A stretch of DNA of 64,000 nucleotides from Branchiostoma floridae (lineage: Eukaryota > Chordata > Leptocardii > Amphioxiformes > Branchiostomatidae): the NCBI RefSeq assembly GCF_000003815.2, contig NC_049986.1:13734336-13798335 (forward strand). Direction: 5' to 3'. Position numbers and translations under genes: made by a program. Shown one piece after another: positions 31,448 through 42,581 of this stretch. Every line of letters begins with the position of its first letter. Position 1 is the first letter of the stretch. The notes under the pieces were generated by a model. The model did no database searches. It saw only the letters and a program-made list of their open reading frames with translations, and was not told the origin of the DNA.

Positions 31448-32890
31448 CATTGATATCTCATTATGTAAGTCATCACTTAGGCTATCTACGTACCAAAATC
31501 ATGACTATTCATCACCACGTTATCAAGTCATTCTCGTCCAAAGTTGGATAGGAAATTGGCGCCTGCAGTTTAAGAAAAGCCCTCTGCCCCAAACGTGTCT
31601 GTAAGATAATAGAAAGAGCAGAACCTTGTGCTTCATTGTTACAAGCATTACTATGGTGGTTAATGAGCTGTATCTGTAAAAGCCTTCGTTTCTGCTTCTG
31701 ATGAATCGCCCCGGGTGCAAATTCTGAATAGTAACGTTCATGGTTATGATTCCCAGGCGAGCGCTCGCATGTGTAAGCAATTGTTGTATCAGTAAATACA
31801 GTTATATCATTTGTTGCTTTGTAGGATCTGCTGTAAGATCCGTATAACGTTATGTGTCTTTTTTATGTCCGATTCCTGGCCACGACTGACAATTGGAGAC
31901 ATTTTGGCTGCGCTGTTATGGTTATTATCATTAGATCTATTCCTAGAAATCTACAAAATTTGCTCACGCTTTTCACATCTAACGACCAACAAAAAAAATC
32001 TTCTTGCTGAAGTCGTCCAATCCGTTTATCTACGAAAATGCTGGACAATTCATCTCCCACTGCACATCAAAAAAGTCCCTCCCCCAAACTGTCTAGGAGG
32101 AAATAGAATTTGAACAGTTGTCATTTCACTTTTAATCTATGATATTTCATTTCCTTTCTATACAATTCTGTATGCTACTGTTTTACTTCTCAACAAGCCT
32201 TCGGGCATGACCTTGCAACAAAGGTGGATCTTTGCCGGTTAAAACCAGTTCACTCAGAAGAATGTACCAACAGGTAAACGATGGTAAACAGATGCGTCAC
32301 CGCCATGTTTGAGCATTGAAGGTCTTGAGGCCACATTAGGTGTTTCTGAAAAGCAAGCTTCAGCTAGAACCTGCTGGATGTTTACATTACTGTGGAAGTT
32401 GGCATTGGACATGCATCAACAGGAACACCTTTTGTCACCGTGACAGGTGCCATGGTTATGTTTATGACATAGATACTTGACATGACATAGCACAAACTCA
32501 CAAAAATGCTACCGCGACGGCTATCAACAACTTCCGAGCACTGAAATTAGATAGTCCACGTAAATCAGCCTCATTACTAATTAAAATGAGTACCTGCTGG
32601 CTGCAAATGATAACCAGATTTATGTCATACCTGTGACGCGAAAACGTTCGATACGGGTGTTCCGGACCGCGCCGTACGTTTCCGTATCGCACAGGTTCGA
32701 AAGGCGTATCACACAGGCTCCAGTCGAATAAATCGAACTGTTTGGAGCGGGCCGAATTGGCAATTCGAATACCTGATTCGGACATTGGAACATTGCTGTT
32801 GCATCACTTATTGTTCGAGGGCACCAAATTTGTTCAACTTCTGGCGCATTTTGCATCAAAACATGGGTTTTCTCAGGTGGGTATGACATA
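31448..32890. other. No gene recognised
   Basis: Only short ORFs without motifs. A CTTCGGGCATGACCTTGCAA phrase at about 32198 recurs near 30775 and 43987 and is probably a worn repeat end. Confidence 0.4.
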
Positions 32891-32891
32891 A

Positions 32892-33029
32892 ATAAAATAC
32901 AACACGGTGTATTCCGCATCACCCTCGGTCTCAGCCCTCCCGCGGGTCGGATCACCTTCCGGCCTTCGGGCGATCCGACCCGCGGTCGGGCTGATACCTT
33001 GGGCGATACGGAATACACCGTGTTGTATT
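32892..33029. mobile_element. 138-bp foldback element
   Basis: The ends carry ATACAACACGGTGTATTCCG and its exact complement. The arms stay complementary with some mismatches for about 58 bp each, to the inner GCGGGTCGGATC / GATCCGACCCGC, leaving a short GC-rich loop with GGCCTTCGGG. No coding capacity. Confidence 0.9.
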
Positions 33030-33368
33030 CTATATGTATCACTATTATTACTATAAAACAGTACATTGTGACTGTCGGGAAATGTATAATTTTTGAGGTG
33101 CCGAAAAAAAAGATTTTTCAAGAATAATTTGGGAGTAGGTTCCCTGCGGGCTGAAGATTTGAAATTTGAACAAAGTTGATTTTCCAAAAACTGCAGATAA
33201 AGACCTTGAAGCAATGAAGACATTGCCATGGAGTAGCTGCCATGAAAGTCGGGAACTCACAGCTGTTGCGGAAAATCATTACTGCCACTGTAGAATCATT
33301 CATTCTTTTGTATGGGAGTGAAACATGAACACTCACCAAATCCTCAACAAAACGATTTAACGGATGCT

Positions 33369-33396
33369 ACACACACACACACACACACACACACAC
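33369..33396. repeat. (AC)n microsatellite
   Basis: Uninterrupted AC dinucleotide run of about 14 units. Confidence 0.95.
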
Positions 33397-33429
33397 CAAT
33401 ACTCCGTATGTGTCTCCATGTTTCCTGTA

Positions 33430-33745
33430 GGCAGAAACTTTCCAACGAACAGCTGTTTCAAGACCTACCGCCAATCTCAGAAAAATATGAAGGCAAGGCG
33501 ACTGAAACTAGCTGCGCACTGCGTCAGACACACTGACATTATAGCATCCAAACTAGTTCTATGCATATTATATGGGAGGCTACAAAGGGGAGAAAACGCC
33601 GGGAAGACACAAAGTCAACTTCATCGACAACCTTAGAGACCGACACGTACCTGTCGGATGTGATGGATATCCAGTCCTTGATGAAAGATAGGGTGGAGTG
33701 GAGACAGCTGCCAAGCTTGGCTCGAACAGGAGCTCGACCGAAGTA
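33430..33745 (+). mobile_element. Non-LTR retrotransposon C-terminal fragment, frameshifted
   Basis: Pieces of one reverse-transcriptase C-terminus lie in successive plus-strand frames: KLSNEQLFQDLPPISEK, then KARRLKLAAHCVRH, IASKLVL, then KGRKRREDTK, YLSDVMDIQSLMKDRVEWRQ and ARTGARPK before a stop. Frame changes between the pieces show it is inactive. It is a different family from the fragments at 8051 and 40291. Confidence 0.75.
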
Positions 33746-34084
33746 ATGTTCCTATCATCGGAAAACCAGCACAGAATATTTGAATATTGTGACCAGTATT
33801 ATGCTATGCTGTCCCTGGCCATATGTTCTTGGCGTGTTTATGAGTTTATGTGGTTATTGGGGGTCAATCCATCATTCAAACTGTTGGACAAGTGAGTCAC
33901 CACTTCCTTATTACTCTTGCACTGGTAAGATTTTCAAATAAGTAAACGTAGGAGTCAACTGAAGAGCCCTAAAGTTCAATAAGTAACGTTACATACTATG
34001 CGCAGTATTCATTTGGAATTGATTCTAGTTGAAAAAAGAGCAGACGTTCCTCATGATCACTATAACGTTATAGGCTCTATCATT

Positions 34085-34182
34085 ATTCAGCAGAATCAGG
34101 TGCTGATTCAATCCCCTGGTTTTAGTGTTCAACCCCGAAGATAGGCAGCGAACGCACTGCGCTACCTGAGTTTGTAAATAAC
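34085..34182 (-). repeat. tRNA-like SINE fragment
   Basis: On the minus strand TAGCGCAGTGCG resembles an A box and GGGGTTGAAC a weak B box about 35 bases later. The Tc1-like element at 34185 starts next to it. Confidence 0.4.
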
Positions 34183-34184
34183 TA

Positions 34185-35450
34185 CACTCAGCACAAAAAG
34201 TTTGGAATGTCAACTTCGGTTGATCATATTTATGTTGTTTCTTCATCAATTTCAATATATTATATATCTATAGAAAGCATGTATGATTTTCTTTCCAATG
34301 GTATCAAACTCATTATCATTGTTAACTCATGGAACATTTACTAGGCCTGCTAACGTGAGTGGGTCACCAAAAAAAAGTGCCCAAATTCCCCCGTTTCTGT
34401 TCAAAACTGTATCGCCCGGTTCAACCATTGTTATGGCCGCGGGTGACAATGATTCAATCAATCCTTTTATCACCTAACGTTTGGTATACAGAACATCCAA
34501 GTTTCTTTTTAGCATATCTGAGTAGAGTATTTTATGAGTTTAAATTCATGGAACGAGGACTAGGCCCGCTTACGTACAGGGGGTCCTAAAGATAAAGTGC
34601 CAAAATCACCCTACTAAAGTCAATCACTCCATTCTGCTCATTTTCTTCCGTCAGTATTGACTTGTGAATAAAGGCAAGTTGAATAAACAGGACATGTCAA
34701 TCAAAGCTACTATTATTCTTTATTCAAGCAAAAAATCTGAACCATGGCAAGAGGTGATCAATCGAGTGCTAGCCATAAGCCGTAGGAAGGCTATTCCACC
34801 CTAAGACTGTGCTCCAGCATCCAATGGTCCTTGCTCTGTGTGGACTGGTCTTGTAATCTTGCAGAATGGCATTTGGTCCAATATTGAAGAGGTAGAATGT
34901 TGCTACTGGATGGAGGATGGTGTTTCCCATATGTCACCACATTAATTTGCCCGGAATGATGACGAGTCTTGTTTACCCTATTGTGGTTATACCGCCCCAC
35001 ACCATGACGCTGCCTCCACCACCAAATGCCGAAAGTTACTCTTGCCTTGTCAGTGTGCGGTTCTCCTGGCCGCATCCACGCTTTGATTCTGCCATCCAAC
35101 TATCGAAAGGGCAGATGAACTCTACTCAAGTGTGCTAAAACATTGTATGTTCCGTATACAAAATGTGAGGTGAAAAGAGGATTGATTGAACCAGTGACAC
35201 CCGCGCCAATATCAACAGGACGATGCAGTGTTGAACAGAAGTAGGGGAATTTGGGCACTTTTATTTCATGACCCACTCACGTAAGCAGGCCTTGTGCTCG
35301 TTTCATGTGTATACAATCATCATAAGTTTGATACCATAGGAAAGAAAATCACACAAGCTTTCTCTTGATATATAATACATTGAAATTGATGCAAAAATAT
35401 GGGAAATATGATATACCAAAGTTGATATTCCAAACTTTTTGTGCCGAGTG
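34185..35450 (-). mobile_element. Tc1/mariner-like element, decayed
   Basis: 1266 bp flanked by TA (34183-34184 and 35451-35452). The ends CACTCAGCACAAAAAGTTTG and CACTCGGCACAAAAAGTTTG begin inverted repeats that can be followed for about 200 bp. Inside, on the minus strand around 34790-35100, broken frames give a GGSVMVWGGI-like stretch, GKTRLVI and a FNIGPNAILQD-like stretch, the pattern of a Tc1 transposase catalytic region. Stops and shifts make it inactive. Part of the TIR sequence is repeated internally at about 34516-34600. Confidence 0.85.
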
Positions 35451-35639
35451 TAGTTGCCCAGCAAAAGTGTATAGGCGCAACTAGGCGGCCATGCATGTAT
35501 TTTGACTACTGTTGTATATGCAGCAACATGAGGGTGGCAAATGCATATCAATACTACATGTTTGAAGGTCTTCCAAATGTCTTAAACAAGAAATTTACCT
35601 TTTTGTGGCTAAACAACGGCTTTGTAATGGTACACATTC

Positions 35640-35662
35640 TCTCTCTCTCTCTCTCTCACGAT

Positions 35663-35697
<35 letters not shown>

Positions 35698-35745
35698 ACA
35701 AAGAGAGAGGGAGAGAGAGAGAGAGATACACACACACACAGACAG
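35640..35745. repeat. (TC)n(AC)n(GA)n microsatellite
   Basis: Consecutive dinucleotide runs; source of the SLSLSL/HTHTH/REREE frames on both strands. Confidence 0.95.
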
Positions 35746-35889
35746 TTAATAAAACTAGAAAGGCCGACATTTGCTTGAGAGCAAATACAGCATATTTCAG
35801 CCATCTCCCTCCCCATGCAACAATAGACTATTTCAAAATCACCCATTTGAAAAATCACTTTTACTAATGGCGGTTTAACCCAAAAATGA

Positions 35890-36580
35890 ATCTTACAAAA
35901 TTCCCCCGTTCAACTTCAAGAATGGACTCCAGTGCACCCTATGTGAATTTGCACAATAGACCAGTCCAGAAATACTCCCACTGAAACCTTGGCCTTTTGA
36001 ATAAGAAACCAAATCCAAAATTGAATTCAGCAAAAAAGGTCCCAGTGCATGAAAAGGTATAATAGACCAGTCTAAAAACACTTCCACTAAAAATTGAATT
36101 TTGAATCATCACCACCCGTCCAAACTGAATTTGAAAAAATCCCCCTTCCGTGTGCAAAAAATGGATTCTTCCATGTAAAGTAGAGCAGTCCAAAAATACA
36201 TCCGCTAAAATAGGACTTTGACATAATCACTGAAGTCCCAAAAATGGATTTAAAAAAAAGCCAATAGATTTTTAAAAAATCCCCCCTCCATGCAAGAATG
36301 GACTCTTCCAGCACACCCATTTAAAATTGCAAATTAGACCAGTCCAAAATAACCCTGCTGAAAGACTTTGACAAACTAGAAGTCACCAAAGTCCAAAATA
36401 TGAATTTAAAAAAATCCCCCCTCCGTGCGAGAATAGACTCTTCCAGCACACCTTCTGTAAAACTGCAAAATAGACCTGTCCAAAAATACACCCACTGAAA
36501 GACTTCACCAGTCCGAGGATGAATTTTAAAAAAAATGAACCCCTCCGTGTAAGAATGGACTCTTCCAGATAACACCGGAC
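35890..36580. repeat. Minisatellite, six units of about 120-135 bp
   Basis: The phrase GAATGGACTCTTCCAG (or variants) recurs near 35921, 36046, 36167, 36297, 36431 and 36554, each followed by an AGACCAGTCCAAAA block and preceded by TTTAAAAAAATCCCCC. The minus-strand ORFs with FWTGL repeats are by-products. Confidence 0.85.
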
Positions 36581-36759
36581 TCGCTGATTGGCTGTCACCC
36601 TCCCCCCCCCCCTCTTTAGGATATAGATTCAGGCTAAGTGATTGGTTACCTATCTAATTAGATTAAATAGACATATATGCCAGAAGGTGCAATCTGCAGC
36701 TGGGGTCAACGACCTTAAGGTCATTGACCCCTGTGGCTATTGGAAAAAAAATCCCCAAA

Positions 36760-37460
36760 TCTATCATTTTGACGTAGTCTATGACAAAAATTATACATGT
36801 GTCATTTGAATGAATATCTGGTGCACCATTTTACCAAAATTTAGGTCATTTGGTTTTAAAACCAGAGCACAAGAGCCAAAAGTGTACTTTTTGGTCATAA
36901 AATGGCCAAATAATCGTAAAATTAAGCATTTTGTTGTACTGTATGCCTCAACTGTTAATGAATCCATGTGCGCATATGTCTAGGGCACTCCTATACTAAA
37001 TTTCAGGTCATCCGGTTCTAAAACCAAGGTACAGGAGCCAAAAGTGTCCTTTTTTGGTCAAAAAATGACCAAAAAATCGCAAAAATAAGCATTTCGTTAT
37101 ACTGTACACCAAAAGTGGTATTGAATTTGTATGGGGGAATTATCAAAGCACATCTGTGACAAATTTCAGCTCATTCGGTTATAATACCAGGGTACAGGGG
37201 GCCCAAATATACAGTTTTGGTCTTAAGATGACCAAAAAACCTTAATAAAATCATTTTAAAGGTAGATATGAAAAAAATGAAAAAAACGTCTGGGGATATT
37301 GACCCACTCTACCCTTGTGTCAAATTTCAAGTCAATCGGTTCAGGAACAACGGAGATACCGTGTTCCGAAGATTTGACAGGAGAAAGAAAGAAAGAAGAA
37401 AGAAAGAAACATTACGAATACAATATATTTCACCATACCTATGGTATGGCTGAAATATAA
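36760..37460. repeat. Tandem units of about 160 bp with hairpin end
   Basis: AATTTCAGGTCAT-like phrases followed by CGGTT, ACCAGGGTACAGG and GGTCAAAAAATGACC recur around 36840, 37003, 37158 and 37320. The array ends in a (GAAA)n stretch (37380-37410) and a short hairpin, TTTCACCATACC / GGTATGGCTGAAA (37428-37455). Confidence 0.7.
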
Positions 37461-38130
37461 CAATAAATAAACCCTGGATTATACGCACTTTCTCACTCTC
37501 TCTTTCACACATGCATACATACTTACAAACATACAAAAACACACTTTTGATTAGATATTAGATGAATAGAACTTAACGTCAATTAGCCTTCAAGATCCTT
37601 TAGTGGAAGTCTTGCGCCCTTACTTTTAAATAACACTCAATTGTAACAAGGAAGTTATAATTATATCCCCCATGTTTGTAGCAAAGGTGGAACGCGGCCG
37701 GCCAAACCCTTTAGTAGCAAAACTCCCCTGGCAAATGATTCTCCCTATATATGATCCCATATATATATATATATATATATAAGCCCACGTAGTCAGTCTA
37801 GATAGTAGCTGTAAATTCTCCTAGATGATGTATAAAGAATACTCACCAATTTGCAAACTAGATACTTCTGTGGTATCGTACTCTCTAACCAAAGCAGGTG
37901 TGTCTTACTTGCATAACGGTTGAACTGAAACGTACAATGGCGGTCATGTCTATCTTCTTCCGTTCACTTACCTGCCCGCCGTAGTAGTTTTACAGAGAAA
38001 GGTTATTCTTAGACACATTTTGATGAAACTTTTTGGATATTTTTGATGTACTCCCAGTGATGGAATAAACGTTGAATATGACTTACCGGAACGTAGTGTA
38101 TGATGATGTAGACTTGCACCACACGGGATT
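37461..38130. other. Intergenic, (AT)n tract, no gene
   Basis: An (AT)n run lies at 37758-37781. AACTCCCCTGGCAAAT at about 37720 recurs near 49190, so a further worn repeat is present. Confidence 0.45.
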
Positions 38131-38134
38131 TATG

Positions 38135-38372
38135 ACGGGTGGAACCTGGATAACAAAGGGGGATCTAACACCAAGTAACGTTACCAGGTACAGTAAGGTG
38201 ATACTCTACGTGTATATGGTAATCAGTAAAGGCCGCTCATGTCACTGACACCGGCTATTCTCAGGGTGGAACCTGGATAACAAAGGGGGACCCAACACCA
38301 AGCACAGTTAGGTGATACCTGTATAAGGCTGTATCTGGGTCACTGTGTCACTGACACCTGCAATTCTCGAGG
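38135..38372 (+). repeat. Local tandem duplication, about 130-bp unit
   Basis: GGGTGGAACCTGGATAACAA and the following 100 bases, ending in GTCACTGACACC, occur at about 38138 and again at about 38267. Confidence 0.85.
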
Positions 38373-38702
38373 GGGGGGGGGGATGTCTGTCGCACGTTGG
38401 CTTCAGGCCTCCATTTTAATGCTCTAAAATCGCATTTGCTGCCTTTGAATTATTGAGTCACAATGACCACGTATTTTGTCCTTTGATATTAGCTGTGGAA
38501 GATGATATGGTAACATGAGTTTTTGCCACTATTTTTACCTGCAGGTATTGCTTAGAAACACGCTAGAATGTCGGAAATATAAGAAGCGTAAAAACCGTAC
38601 GCGTCGCATTCAAATAATAAAATGTCTTAGTTGCTTTAATTTTTCCCTCCATGGAGTATGTCATGGAAGCTATATTTTCTCCGTTAAAATGGAGACAAAA
38701 TC

Positions 38703-38880
38703 ACGGACAAACCTGTATTAGCGGCCACCTTTGCGTAGCGACCACCTGGCCATTGTGGCCACTTTTTGCGGGCCCTTCGATTTTTCCCATTGATAAGCAT
38801 TAAGAAATATTCTAGCGGCCACCTATCCAACGCGGCCAAGGCCACACGACTTCCGGTCCATACAGCGGCCATAAGTGGAT
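38703..38880. mobile_element. pogo-like MITE, eroded
   Basis: The left end ACAAACCTGTATTAGCGGCC matches the MITE at 28737; the interior has the same GGCCACCT blocks; the right end has decayed. Confidence 0.5.
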
Positions 38881-39039
38881 ATGTCACCCTGCGCCGAGTT
38901 TAAAATCGTAGTTTGCGAGGATTTGGAGTTCCCAACAGGATGGTACGTGTGTCTTGAACATTAGAGCGCAAGTCTTTGTCGCCGAATTTATTTGCATATG
39001 GCAATATCGATCATTACCTCCATGAAAAAATGGAGGTAT

Positions 39040-39780
39040 AGTTTTTGGTGTGTCTGTGTGTCTGTCTGTGTGTGTGTCCGCATATTTGTGGACATCATAA
39101 CTTGAGAACCTCTCAATGGACTACGATGATATTTGGTATGTGGGTAGGGGTTGGGAAGACGAAGGTCAAGGTCGATTTTGGGCCCCCTAGTGTGTGACCT
39201 TGGTACTGCAGCAGAACTTCAATTTTTTGTATCTTTTTATCTGGACATGCTATGGTCTTGATTTCTTGGTGGCAGATAGCTTTTGATGTAAGGAAGAAGT
39301 GGTGTATGTTTGGGCCCCCTAGCAGCTTGCTCTGGAACTGCAGGAGCATTTTTGTCAAAATCTTCCAAGAAGCATAACGGAACATAGGAATGATGAATTT
39401 CCATGATATTTGGTATGCAGGTACATGTAGCAGAGATGTACATAATGAAATCAAAATTATGCAAATTTGGACTTCATTTGCATACTTAATGAGGAAAATG
39501 TATATTTACAGTGTTTTCCAGTATATCACTCAAATACATGTTACATATGTAGTTTGTGGCAGGCGGAAGTTAAGCAGATACTAATTATGCAAATAAGTCC
39601 CTAATTTGCATAATTGATTTGAAAGTGTCCTGATTTTTCTTATTTCGTGTAGTAAATGATTGGTCTGTCAACACTGTGACCTGTGTACGTTAGTTAAAGG
39701 TGTACATAAGCAAGCATAAATTATGCTAATGTGAAAGTCATTTGCATAATCAGAATATTTCATGGAGGCATGAGGTCTCC
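39040..39780. repeat. Dispersed repeat with three octamer pairs
   Basis: Same family as 25830-27300 (ATAACTTGAGAAC, GATATTTGGTATGTG, GGGCCCCCTAG, GGAACTGCAG). Octamer pairs with 9-nt spacers lie at 39459-39483, 39587-39611 and 39723-39747 (the last with ATGCTAAT on one side). Confidence 0.8.
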
Positions 39781-39919
39781 GAACTCTAGTTTACGGTAGA
39801 TTTGATTTTTGCAGGGCCTTGGTCAGATGAAGTTTGAGACGATCGAGACAATGTTGCTTGGTGAGAAAAATCAGTGGGTACTGAAATCATGTGCAACTTA
39901 TTGCTCGTGGTGAATTGAT

Positions 39920-40005
39920 CAGCATTCTGTCTATAGTGGCCACCTGTCTATAGTGGCCACGCTTCTCCAGTCCCTTGAGTGGCCGCTATATGAACAGGTT
40001 TAACT
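39920..40005. mobile_element. pogo-like MITE, right half
   Basis: CCAGTCCCTTGAGTGGCCGC and the end AACAGGTTTAACTG match the right end of the MITE at 28737-28911. The left end is missing. Confidence 0.55.
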
Positions 40006-40290
40006 GTGTTGTTTTGGGTGTGTCTGTGTCTGCCTGTGTTTCCGGATTTTTGTTGTAAGCATAACTTAAGAACCCCTTGATGGATTACGATATTTGGTAT
40101 GTAGGTAGGTGTTGGGAAGACGAAGGTCAATCTGTTCGTGAAGAACGGCTGGGTGGATTTAGTTCATACTTGGTGTGTTGGTAGGGTGTGACAGAAACTG
40201 AAAATGATAAAATTTTCCCCCGCTCACTAACACCACCCCTCCATCCCGTGCTACTGCAGTGGAAGTTCTGGGTCTGTATCTCGTGTTAAC

Positions 40291-40831
40291 CGTAGACCAC
40301 CACGGGGGCACGGATAAGGATGTTACAGCCAGGATAGGGAAAGCGAGAGCAGCTTTCATCATGCTGAAGAACGTCTGGGCCTCCAGGGTGATACGGGTAG
40401 CCGCCAAACTCCGCATCTTCAACTCCAACGTTAAGTCAGTACTGCTCTATGGATCGGAGACCTGGAGAACAACAAAAGCAACGCAGCACAGGATACAAAC
40501 CTTCATTAACACTTGTCTGAGAAGGATCTTTAAAATCAAGTGGTCAGACAGGATCAGCAACCTGGAGCTGTGGGACAGAGCAGGACAAGAACCAGTGGTC
40601 AGTCAGATACTCAAGAGGAAGTGGTCCTGGATAGGGCACACTCTCCGGAAGCCAACATCCAGCATTACACACCAGGCTCTGACTTGGAACCCTCAGGGCA
40701 AGCGGAAGAGGGGGAGGCCCAGGAATAGCTGGAGGAGAGATACGGAGGAAGAGATGAAAAGTATCTGCAACAGCTGGCAGGATCTGAGGAAGAAAGCCCA
40801 GAGGAGGGTACAAAGGGCCCAAGTAAAGTAA
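40291..40831 (+). mobile_element. 5'-truncated non-LTR element with 15-bp target duplication
   Basis: An open plus-strand frame, ending at 40831, gives the last ~180 residues of a reverse-transcriptase polyprotein: GGTDKDVTARIGKARAAFI, KSVLLYGSETW, INTCLRRIFKIKW, WSWIGHTLRKP, ALTWNPQGKRKRGRPRNSWR. The frame is intact, so the insertion is fairly young. GTATCTCGTGTTAAC occurs directly before it (40276-40290) and directly after it (40832-40846). The 3' tail is (AAGTA)n. It sits inside the older dispersed repeat. Endonuclease and catalytic domains are absent. Confidence 0.88.
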
Positions 40832-40904
40832 GTATCTCGTGTTAACAAGCTATGGTCACGATTTTAAAGTCAAAATTATATAAGTTCACTCTTGTGCTCG
40901 GGAA

Positions 40905-41400
40905 GAAGTGACATAAGTTTGGGACCACTAGCGGATAGTTTTGGCCTGATTAGCAAGGGCATTTTTGTAAAACAATTTCGAAGAGGATAACGCAAGAAAG
41001 GAATAACGGATTTTCATGATTTTTTTTGGTATATAGGTAAGTTAGACAAAGATGTACAAAATGAAATAAAAATTTGAGGTTTGGGCCCCTTACATTCAAT
41101 TTTGGAACTGCAGGGGCATTTTGTCAAAACATTCCAACTGAAGAAAGAAGAACGGATTTCCATTGTTTTGGGCGTGTAGGTACAACAAATGTAGCTTTGA
41201 CAAAGATGTAAACAATGATAGGCATATTTTGCAAATGATGGCTTCATTTGCATTTTCGATGAGGAAATTGCATAATCCCATTGTTTTCGATAACTGGACT
41301 TCAATAGATGTAACACATGTAAGTCATGACATTTGGGACATAAAGCAAACATGCAATTGAGGGCCTCATTTGCATAATTAATACAAAAATGCAAAATTGC
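40905..41400. repeat. Dispersed repeat with two octamer pairs
   Basis: Same family as 39040-39780. Octamer-type pairs with 9-nt spacers are at 41229-41253 and 41351-41375, each with one mismatch on the left side. Confidence 0.75.
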
Positions 41401-42581
41401 TTAATGATAAATGACATACATAATATGCCTAATGCTGTTTTATTGTTGTCACAATGTTTTAAGTAATTTACACTACCATACAACTGTTAGGTATAGTATA
41501 CCTCACACATCTGTCAGGTTAGAAGTTACCCGTACATAGGACAGTTCACTGTACTGTACAGATTACGATGGCATTGTTGGGAAATGTAGTTAGGTTTCTT
41601 TATGTTCTTTTAGACACACTGTTTTCTTATTATAACAAAACCACACAAAGCCTTTTACAGCTGATGCTTCAATACTGATACCTTAGTTTTCAGCCCCCTG
41701 AAGGGGTACTGAATTCAAGTGTCCAGGTATAGTAATTGTGTTGACTTAATGGCACAGTTCTTGCACTCAGTCACTCTTTACAATGTACAATAACATGCTA
41801 GCCTGGATAGCAGCCTTGTTGTGCTTTAAGTCACTCTAAAAGCACAACAACACTTGGACTCTAGGCTAACAGCCTGCGAGAAATGGGCCCAAATTCCCAA
41901 AGAAGCTGCCAGAAGCTTGTGATAGGCTATTGTTCCTATCTGCAGCATATCATTACAAGCTTAGGGGTGCTGCACAAACCTTAGATGACTGGTAACCTTT
42001 GGAGAAGGCAGGTGAGCATACATGTACCTAGCTTCATTATGGCATGGTTTAACGTCTGGTTTCCGTTGTGCAGGATACTGTTAGGCTTACTTCAGAAAGT
42101 TGTTTTATTACGGTACCCTAAATGTTGTAAGTCATCATCTGAAAACAACTTGAAGATACTAAATGAAGGTACTGGTATAAAGAATTAGAAATTCAACGCT
42201 TTTCTGTACCTCAATATTAAAAATATGACTTTAAAGGATGAAAGGGTTGGATGGCAAAGATAATTTGTTATTTCCACAGACAATATCCATAAGATACACA
42301 ATGATAAATCTGTCAATTAATCATGTAATATTCACATCTAACATCTTTCATGCTGGTCATGGTTTGAGAAGTCCTTAATAATATATGCATAAATACCATA
42401 AATCCAAAGTACATAATACTGGTAATCCCCGGTTTATACACATGTATCATACATAATACTCTATTACTGATGACTAAAGTACCAGAGAAAGGTGTGATAT
42501 GAAGCATGTTCAAGGACAATACTCTCTTATAGTTTTCCTACATCTCTCATGATTTGAAAAACTTGTTGATGGCTACAGTCA
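41401..42581. other. 3' flank of SCFD2; probable 3' UTR
   Basis: No other gene seen. Minus-strand AATAAA motifs occur at 42104-42109 and near 41434 and are candidate polyadenylation signals. A GCACAACAA / TTGTTGTGC stem lies at about 41815-41850. Confidence 0.4.

Noticed and set aside
34791..35099. 102-codon minus-strand ORF as a host gene
   Set aside because: It lies inside the decayed Tc1-like element, mostly in a frame other than the transposase.
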